This document shows, in pieces, positions 24,369 to 29,289 of a DNA stretch of 29,289 nt (position 1 is its first letter; each line of letters starts with the position of its first letter). The position numbers and the translations under genes are program-made. The stretch is from positions 1 to 29,289 of the forward strand of contig JAMPAO010000022.1 of the NCBI GenBank assembly GCA_023667165.1, read 5' to 3'. This DNA is from Ruminococcus sp. GTDB lineage: Bacteria; Bacillota; Clostridia; Oscillospirales; Ruminococcaceae. The notes under the pieces are model-generated. The model ran no database searches and was not told the origin of the DNA. It worked only from the letters and a program-made list of their open reading frames with translations.

Positions 24369-24836
24369 CTATATGATCCTTTCGTTATCCTTTAAGGGTC
24401 TGTTTTTCTCGCTGAGCCTCTGCGCCTTTTTCTTTTCTCTGCCGACCGTTCTGTCATAGGAAAAGATATCTGCGAACACAGCCGCGGCGACCGTCACGGT
24501 AACGGCTACAGAGGGGTATATCCTTGATGTGAGCACCTCAACGGCGGTCTTCGGTATCTCGGAATTGGGTATGGCGTTGAGCACGGCAATGGGATAGATG
24601 TAAAACAGGGTACCGGCAGCGTTAGTAAGCGCCGAAGCTATATTTGCGGGTAAATTCTTAAAAAAAGCCGAAATGAGGGCGGCGGCAAGCAGTATTACCG
24701 ATATGATGAGGCTTGTGCCGCATTTTTCGTAATTATTGTTTATAAGCGCGATACCGCCCATAAGATTCAGAAACAGGCAGCACACGGCAAACGAGCCGCA
24801 GCCGACGGCAAGCATGATTTTTCGGAAAATATCCAT
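24369..24836 (-). CDS. Small multi-pass membrane protein, unknown
   Basis: 155 residues, not recognised. Four hydrophobic segments are visible (about 7-31, 41-58, 63-88 and 106-127), then a strongly basic cytoplasmic tail (REKKKAQRLSEKNRPLKDNER). There are three cysteines in the first segment and one shortly after. No enzyme motif is seen. It is the first gene after the promoter at 24879-24907 and ends 32 bases before the LacI-type regulator, so they are probably transcribed together. Confidence 0.7.
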   Translation of the reverse strand: MDIFRKIMLAVGCGSFAVCCLFLNLMGGIALINNNYEKCGTSLIISVILLAAALISAFFKNLPANIASALTNAAGTLFYIYPIAVLNAIPNSEIPKTAVEVLTSRIYPSVAVTVTVAAAVFADIFSYDRTVGREKKKAQRLSEKNRPLKDNERII

Positions 24837-24878
24837 GACAGAATGGAAAACCGCCTTTCAAAATGGATTATCACAATC

Positions 24879-24907
24879 ATTATAACATATATTTCATTTT
24901 ATTACAA
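24879..24907 (-). promoter_or_regulatory. Sigma-A promoter for the membrane protein-lacI-fruK-dut cluster
   Basis: On the minus strand, -35 TTGTAA (24902-24907), a 17-base spacer and TATAAT (24879-24884) with the extended TATG element. Transcription would begin near 24872. Confidence 0.85.
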
Positions 24908-24949
24908 GCATATTTTTATACAATTATGCGCTTGCCGCGCCGGTAACCT

Positions 24950-24980
24950 AAAAAGGCGGCTAAGAAATGATCTTAGCCGC
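24950..24980 (-). terminator. Rho-independent terminator after the solute-binding protein gene
   Basis: A perfect 10-base stem (GCGGCTAAGA, 24956-24965, with TCTTAGCCGC, 24971-24980), a 5-base loop, and a run of five T on the minus strand (A run at 24950-24954). Confidence 0.93.
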
Positions 24981-25036
24981 TCTTGCGGTTTGTTTTGAGC
25001 TGGTTTGACTGCGCCGCGCCGTGAAGCTGCGGAGGA

Positions 25037-26485
25037 TCAGTCAGCCATTGTTTCGACGGATTTGTTGAATTCGTCGATCATTGTCTGCGCAGCGTCGCCC
25101 AGCGAATCTCTTACCGACGGCCAGTCAACGCCGTAGAAAGGCGCTCTGATGCCGTATTCGCCGCTGTCGAGCATACTTGAAAGATCGGTGGGTACGCCTG
25201 TATGAATGGAATAAACGGGATTTTCCGCCGTCATTTCCGTGACCTTGTGCATCATGTCGATCATCTCGTCGGTCCAGCCGTAGTCGTCCCTGCGCTTCTG
25301 ATCGGCTATCGCTTTTGCGTTTTCGTCCATGCTTGCGGCGATCGTGCATTCCATAAATCTTGCGACGCCCTCGGGATTCTGCGCGCCCTTGCAGAGCATA
25401 TACGCCTCCATGCCCGCGTTGAGGTAGTATTTGTCCGAGCCGTCCATTCTGGGGATCGGCACGAACATTACGTCCTCGGGACTTCCGAATGAGGTCGTCC
25501 ATATTTCGGGAGCGCCTTCAATGACATACGTTCCGCCTATGTAGAAAAGCTCCTTGCCCTCGCCGATGAATTCGGGATGCTCCGACCACCCGAACAGGGA
25601 CTTATCAAGCACAAGTCCGCTGCGGTTAAGGTCGTACTGGAAATCCATAGATTTTTCAAGGGTAGTGTCGTAAACGTTTGATACCAGCTTATTGTCCCTC
25701 AGCTCCACGGGAGGAACGCCGCAGCTAAGCATAAGGGGAGTTTCGTTGAACCAGCCGTCAAGACCGTACTGCTCCTTATCGGGGTCGACAAAGCTTGAAA
25801 GCATATCCTTAAAAGCTGTCCATGTCCATTCGTCCTTTTCAAGCAGCTCTGCGGGATCGTCAAGTCCGGCAGCCTCTATTGTGCTGCGGTTATATACGAC
25901 CACAGCTCCGCCGGAGGCCTGCGTCGCCATGAGATAGTGATTTCCGTTGAGGATAAACTGGTCGTTGAGATCCTTGACCGTGCTCCACAGCTCGCCGGAG
26001 AAATCCACATAGCTGTCGTAAGGCTCAAACTGTCCGTTGGGAACGCCCTTGGGGAATGAATCCAGGTCGCCGCCCGCAATAAAATCTATGCCCGTGCCGC
26101 CCAGAAGATTTGTGGACAGGTCGGAAAAGCGGTTCTGCCATGTGGTGGCTATGTATTCTATGGTGCCGTCGTATTTGCTTTCGAAAAGCTCCAAGGAAAG
26201 AGATTTGGTATTTCCCGAGGTTGTGGGGTGGAACGGGTCGTAGAACGAAAACCATTTTATGTTTTTGTTTTCAAGCTCCGTGTCAAGCAGAAGATTGGAT
26301 ACATCGTCCATTTTAGCCCGATCCTCCGCGGCAAGGGTTTCCGTGTTGATCTCGACGGTAACAGCCGTGGTCGTGGTCATTTCGACGGTGTTTTCTCCGG
26401 ATTCGTTCCCTCCGGTGCAGCCGGAAAGAGAAAACGCCGTTGCCGCCGCCGAGGCGAGAGCCAAAGATCTTTTGAGCTTTTTCAT
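25037..26485 (-). CDS. Extracellular solute-binding lipoprotein, sugar ABC-transporter type (SBP family 1)
   Basis: 482 residues. The lipoprotein signal peptide has a basic start and a lipobox LSGC with the modified C23. A Thr/Glu-rich linker (about 30-55) leads to a long family-1 binding fold with many aromatic residues (WTWTAFKDMLSSF, the GIDFIAGGD segment and YLNAGMEAYMLCKGAQNP near the hinge). Such proteins feed oligosaccharides to CUT1 ABC importers. No permease or ATPase gene lies next to it, and it has its own promoter and terminator. The frame is open to a TTG at 26497, but ATG 26485 gives the normal signal peptide start; the Shine-Dalgarno (GAAAGG) is 12 bases away. Confidence 0.9.
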   Translation of the reverse strand: MKKLKRSLALASAAATAFSLSGCTGGNESGENTVEMTTTTAVTVEINTETLAAEDRAKMDDVSNLLLDTELENKNIKWFSFYDPFHPTTSGNTKSLSLELFESKYDGTIEYIATTWQNRFSDLSTNLLGGTGIDFIAGGDLDSFPKGVPNGQFEPYDSYVDFSGELWSTVKDLNDQFILNGNHYLMATQASGGAVVVYNRSTIEAAGLDDPAELLEKDEWTWTAFKDMLSSFVDPDKEQYGLDGWFNETPLMLSCGVPPVELRDNKLVSNVYDTTLEKSMDFQYDLNRSGLVLDKSLFGWSEHPEFIGEGKELFYIGGTYVIEGAPEIWTTSFGSPEDVMFVPIPRMDGSDKYYLNAGMEAYMLCKGAQNPEGVARFMECTIAASMDENAKAIADQKRRDDYGWTDEMIDMMHKVTEMTAENPVYSIHTGVPTDLSSMLDSGEYGIRAPFYGVDWPSVRDSLGDAAQTMIDEFNKSVETMAD

Positions 26486-26544
26486 GATAAAAATCAACCT
26501 TTCTTGTTTTGCTGCGGTTTATCGGTTTGACGTCCGCATATGTT

Positions 26545-26560
26545 CCGCAATACTCTGCGG
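26545..26560 (-). promoter_or_regulatory. Small hairpin in the leader of the solute-binding protein gene
   Basis: CCGCA (26545-26549) and TGCGG (26556-26560) form a short stem about 60 bases before the start codon. Too small to assign a role. Confidence 0.25.
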
Positions 26561-26588
26561 GTACACGCTCATACTTAATTTTAATGCA

Positions 26589-26617
26589 ATTATAACATAT
26601 TTTGCGAAAAAATGCAA
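26589..26617 (-). promoter_or_regulatory. Extended -10 promoter for the solute-binding protein gene
   Basis: On the minus strand, TATAAT (26589-26594) preceded by TATG one base upstream, with a 17-base spacer to a weak -35, TTGCAT (26612-26617). Transcription would begin near 26582, leaving a leader of about 97 bases. Confidence 0.78.
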
Positions 26618-26761
26618 TAAAAAATCCGGTTATTTTTAACGTAAATCTGCACAAAAAAACGATTACATTTTTATCTTTTACAGCAGTCCGTAAAACTATG
26701 CCGAACGGTAACGGTGCAGACAGATACAAAAGAAATTCACGATTCCGAATCTCTTGCCCTG

Positions 26762-27931
26762 TTATGTAAGCTCGCTCATAACTATATTTTTGATCTTCCG
26801 CACGAGAGGACCCGTTTTTCCCACGCCTGCCTGCTGCGTTCCGAAAAGCAGGGTTATCCCGTGGGCAGGCTCGTTTGAAAAGAACGTACCCAGCCATCCG
26901 TCCCAGCCGTATTCTCCCTTTGAGGATAAAAGCACGGTCTTTTCCGGTTCGTCGCATATCCTCATAAAATTGCCGTAGCTGTAGCCGCTCATCCAGTTGA
27001 AGCCCTGCAATAGCTGCGCCTTTTTTTCCTCGCTGAAGCTGCCTTGGGTAAGGCGGCGCACCGCAGCCTCGGGCATTATACGCACACCCTTGCAAACGCC
27101 GCCGCAAAGCAGCATTTGGGCGAACCTTGCGTAATCGTCAAGGGTGGAGCAAAGTCCCGCTCCTCCCGACTGAAAGGCGGGAACGACGTCGCGGCCGTAC
27201 CGAAGTCCCAGATGGTTCGTCCGTATTTCCGCAAGTCCGTTTTCGGAGTAATCGTAGACCTTGGCAAGTCTGTGAGCCTTTTCACGGGGAATGTAAAAAT
27301 CCGTGTCGGTCATTTCCAGCGGCTCAAAGAAATTTTTCATGAGAAAGTCCCTGAAGGACATTCCGCTGACCTTTTCTATAACGGCTCCCATTATATCGGC
27401 GGAGGCGCCGTACATGAATTTTTCACCCGGCTCATTGCAAAGGGGGACTTTCGACATCTTTTCCGCAAACTCCGCCGTTGTCATGGGATCGTCCGAAAAA
27501 AGCCTGTTTTCGAGTTCCCAAAAAACCGCTCCGCTCTGTTTTCCTCCCTCCGTTGAACCGTCGGGGTAGGGTATGCCGGAGGTCATATTCAGCAGATGAC
27601 CCACAAGCAGAGGATTTTTCGCGGGAGAGGACGTTCCGTTTATATTGACCTCGGGACTGCCGTATTCCGGCAGATAGTCCGACAGCCACGCTCCGAGATC
27701 CAGCCTGCCCTGTGAAACGAGCAGCATTGCTGCTGCGGCGGTAACGGGTTTTGTCTGGGAATACAGTCTGAATATCGTATCGCGGGAAACGGGGATATTG
27801 TTTTGGATATCCCCCGATCCGCTCTGACAGTAGGCTTTTTCTTCCCCGTCCTTTATAACAAGGACGTTTGCGCCCGCAGTATCTCCGTTTTTTACCGCTT
27901 CCTCGAGAGCGGCGGTTATTTTGTCCTGCAT
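26762..27931 (-). CDS. Serine hydrolase of the beta-lactamase/penicillin-binding fold (class C type)
   Basis: 389 residues, Beta-lactamase (PF00144-type) domain over most of the length. The nucleophile motif SxxK is S58-Q-T-K61, preceded by FRLY. The following tyrosine motif reads Y174-G-A instead of Y-x-N. The C-terminal GYGWDGWLGTFF block takes the place of the KTG/HxG box. This pattern fits esterases, D-aminopeptidases or cell-wall hydrolases rather than a true beta-lactamase. There is no signal peptide, so the enzyme is probably cytoplasmic. ATG 27931 with AAAGG 11 bases before is preferred to the GTG at 27940. Confidence 0.87.
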   Translation of the reverse strand: MQDKITAALEEAVKNGDTAGANVLVIKDGEEKAYCQSGSGDIQNNIPVSRDTIFRLYSQTKPVTAAAAMLLVSQGRLDLGAWLSDYLPEYGSPEVNINGTSSPAKNPLLVGHLLNMTSGIPYPDGSTEGGKQSGAVFWELENRLFSDDPMTTAEFAEKMSKVPLCNEPGEKFMYGASADIMGAVIEKVSGMSFRDFLMKNFFEPLEMTDTDFYIPREKAHRLAKVYDYSENGLAEIRTNHLGLRYGRDVVPAFQSGGAGLCSTLDDYARFAQMLLCGGVCKGVRIMPEAAVRRLTQGSFSEEKKAQLLQGFNWMSGYSYGNFMRICDEPEKTVLLSSKGEYGWDGWLGTFFSNEPAHGITLLFGTQQAGVGKTGPLVRKIKNIVMSELT

Positions 27932-28020
27932 TTTTATCACAGCCTTTACGTTTAATATTACGGTAAAAAAAATAAATTACCCCGAAACAGGCGAAAGCGG
28001 GCAGACAAGTATCATATCAA

Positions 28021-28044
28021 GCGCGGGATTGAAACGGACCGCGC
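28021..28044 (-). promoter_or_regulatory. Hairpin in the leader of the serine hydrolase gene
   Basis: GCGCGG (28021-28026) and CCGCGC (28039-28044) form a GC-rich stem with a 12-base loop, within the leader of about 160 bases predicted from the promoter at 28097-28124. Role unknown. Confidence 0.4.
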
Positions 28045-28096
28045 CTTGCCTCTTTCCGCAGACCGTAATGTCGGTCATATGCTTTGCTCTTACTTA

Positions 28097-28124
28097 ATTT
28101 TACCACATTTTGCGGATATGTCAA
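28097..28124 (-). promoter_or_regulatory. Sigma-A promoter for the serine hydrolase gene
   Basis: On the minus strand, a perfect -35 TTGACA (28119-28124), a 16-base spacer and TAAAAT (28097-28102) with an extended -10 TG. It is divergent from the methyltransferase promoter at 28270-28298. The 409-base gap between the two genes holds this pair of promoters, the hairpin at 28021-28044 and AT-rich DNA; no other gene was seen. Confidence 0.8.
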
Positions 28125-28269
28125 TAGGGTCTTGATATAAGCAAGAATTTTAAGAAACAAGAGGCAAGAATCGATATCGACAGGTTTGATATTTTGCATT
28201 ATGTAAAAATATTTTTAACTTAACGCTCTGACTTTTTCAAATAACATCTTAATTTTTTGTTTTAATGGG

Positions 28270-28298
28270 TTGACATTTTGATTCGGCTGCGGTATAAT
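28270..28298 (+). promoter_or_regulatory. Consensus sigma-A promoter for the methyltransferase gene
   Basis: TTGACA (28270-28275), a 17-base spacer and TATAAT (28293-28298), all perfect. Unlike four other promoters in the window it has no extended -10 TG. Transcription would start near 28305, after the first in-frame ATG of the frame (28278), so that codon cannot be the start. Confidence 0.92.
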
Positions 28299-28340
28299 CA
28301 TTTTGTTGGAGTACTTGATAAATCGGGAGTTGAGGGAAAT

Positions 28341-28958
28341 ATGTGCAGCGATTTGATCCCATTTTGGGAGAAAGCGTATCGGGAGGATGATGTGAACGCG
28401 TTCTCCGATCGGCCTAATGCGACGGTCACGGAATTTGAGCCTCTCATCAATCACCCGTCAAGCGTGTTGGACGTTGGGTGCGGGGAAGGTCAGAACGCCG
28501 TATACTTAGCCCGACAAGGGCATCGGGTCGACGCGTTTGACCTGTCCGAACACGGGATCGCAAAGCTAAAGCGCAGATGTGAATCGTTTAACGTTCATGT
28601 AAACGCGTTTACGGCGAATTTAACGGCATATCAATTTGAGCGTTGTTACGACATGGTCATTTGTTTTGGCACATTGCATTTCGTAGCTGAAAATGAGTGG
28701 AAAAAATTTATCAATCACGCAAAAGAGTATACAAACACGGGCGGTATCCATATCATTCAGATATTTACGGATACCGTGCCCGCGTCCGATGATATTGCGC
28801 CGTTCGCCGTCGGTTTGTCAAAAGACGGGGAACTCAAAAAGATGTACAGCGATTGGGAAATATTACAGTTTAAATCTTATGTGTTTGAAGATGAACATCC
28901 GAATGTACCGAAGCATTTACACGCGTCAAATAAAATTGTCGCCAAAAAAATAAAGTGA
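28341..28958 (+). CDS. SAM-dependent methyltransferase, TehB-like
   Basis: 205 residues, class I methyltransferase fold. Motif I is VLDVGCGEGQNAVYLA (42-57), followed by an acidic end of strand 2 (VDAFDLSE) and ICFGTLHFV for motif IV. It resembles the TehB/Tellurite_Methyltran group, which methylates small metabolites or metalloid oxyanions; the substrate here is unknown. ATG 28341 is the first start downstream of the promoter, with GAGGGA before it. Codon use differs from the neighbours: 3 of 13 Ile codons are ATA, against a strong ATA preference in genes such as recN. It is the only gene on this strand after recN, and is flanked by remnants, which suggests transfer. Confidence 0.85.
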   Translation: MCSDLIPFWEKAYREDDVNAFSDRPNATVTEFEPLINHPSSVLDVGCGEGQNAVYLARQGHRVDAFDLSEHGIAKLKRRCESFNVHVNAFTANLTAYQFERCYDMVICFGTLHFVAENEWKKFINHAKEYTNTGGIHIIQIFTDTVPASDDIAPFAVGLSKDGELKKMYSDWEILQFKSYVFEDEHPNVPKHLHASNKIVAKKIK

Positions 28959-29010
28959 AGTTTATAATTTATCGGAATATTTACCTCATCAAACCGAATA
29001 GCGAAAAAAG

Positions 29011-29039
29011 GCGTCGTTTATCAAAGCGGCGCAGTTTTT
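29011..29039 (+). terminator. Probable terminator after the methyltransferase gene
   Basis: A 9-base stem with two G-T pairs (29011-29019 with 29024-29032), a 4-base loop, then TTTTT at 29035-29039. Six A residues precede the stem, so it could also work on the other strand. Confidence 0.7.
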
Positions 29040-29128
29040 GTATCGTCAGTCACTCGGCTTGCCCGTGCTATGACCGTGAAATACGTTCAGCATAGTAGAA
29101 CTTTGATGAAGTAAAGACCGAAATCGAG

Positions 29129-29251
29129 ATGCTGTATGAAGAATCCGACGGCGATTGTCTGAAGCACCGATACGCGTTTTCTCCGTCGGTTGAAAAAATC
29201 ATAAATTCGGCGTATAATGATCGTTATAAGTATAAAAAACCTGCTAAATAA
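29129..29251 (+). pseudogene. Short coding remnant or small ORF, unknown
   Basis: An open frame runs from just after tandem TAG codons (about 29093) to TAA 29249-29251. Read from ATG 29129 it gives 40 residues with coding-like composition (acidic start MLYEESDGDCLKHRY, basic end YKYKKPAK), no clear ribosome binding site and no recognised family. Just upstream a second frame gives SVTRLARAMTVKYVQH before stopping at 29118, as if one longer gene had been broken by a frame shift. The rest of 29041-29289 holds nothing else but the promoter-like site at 29190-29218. Confidence 0.3.
29190..29218 (+). promoter_or_regulatory. Promoter-like sequence near the right edge
   Basis: TTGAAA (29190-29195), a 17-base spacer and TATAAT (29213-29218). 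It overlaps the end of the small remnant ORF and points out of the window, so it may drive the next gene; a chance match is possible. Confidence 0.45.
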
Positions 29252-29289
29252 AGTCAAGACCTAAAAAGCAAAGTTTACAAATAATTAAC

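Noticed and set aside
26313..27107. Minus-strand frame of 264 codons across the serine hydrolase and solute-binding protein genes
   Set aside because: It overlaps both real genes and the promoter between them in another frame, and its peptide has no recognisable domain.
26762..27931. Antibiotic-resistance beta-lactamase
   Set aside because: No signal peptide, degenerate YxN and no KTG box; a general serine hydrolase fits better.
1..29289. CRISPR arrays, tRNA, rRNA, intact insertion sequences or prophage
   Set aside because: No regularly spaced repeats, no tRNA- or rRNA-like stretches, and no transposase, integrase or phage structural genes were recognised on reading both strands.

Overview
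The window is a stretch of chromosome from a spore-forming, anaerobic-type Firmicute of class Clostridia, most like Ruminococcus or [Eubacterium] siraeum relatives in the Oscillospirales. This rests on three things: sporulation genes (spoIIIA operon, spoIVA, cwlD, a SipL-like gene); the Gram-positive order xseA-xseB-ispA-dxs-tlyA-nadK-argR-recN; and dense, mostly short-spaced genes with heavy use of ATA for isoleucine. No rRNA, tRNA, CRISPR array or intact insertion sequence was seen.

Layout. Bases 1-3098 (+) hold the 3' end of the spoIIIA operon: the end of spoIIIAD, then spoIIIAE, AF, AG and AH, which build the mother-cell side of the feeding-tube channel between mother cell and forespore. 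Bases 3099-13222 (+) form a long housekeeping run. It starts at an extended -10 promoter with a structured leader, followed by nusB, a TsaD-like M22 paralogue, xseA, xseB, ispA, a YuiD/DUF212 membrane protein, dxs, tlyA, nadK, argR and recN, and ends at a strong terminator at 13248-13290. It joins RNA/DNA maintenance with isoprenoid precursor synthesis (dxs, ispA), NADP supply and arginine control.

Bases 13299-17157 (-) are a second sporulation cluster, sipL-like > spoIVA > cwlD, covering the spore coat base layer and cortex modification. Bases 17252-19841 (-) hold secD-secF, with a consensus promoter, a leader with two hairpins and a terminator. Bases 19870-24907 (-) hold a mixed cluster read from one promoter: small membrane protein > LacI-type regulator > 1-phosphofructokinase > dUTPase > metallophosphoesterase > aromatic-acid-exporter-like membrane protein. 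Bases 24950-26617 (-) hold an orphan sugar-type solute-binding lipoprotein with its own promoter and terminator. Bases 26762-28124 (-) hold a serine hydrolase of the beta-lactamase/penicillin-binding fold with a long leader.

Bases 28270-29289 (+) look like acquired DNA: a TehB-like methyltransferase with different codon use and a perfect promoter lacking the local extended -10 element, followed by short coding remnants. Most of the window is conserved core. The points most worth a second look are the physically linked sipL-spoIVA-cwlD unit, the nusB and secDF leaders, the altered TsaD paralogue, the fruK-dUTPase overlap and the right-hand end.
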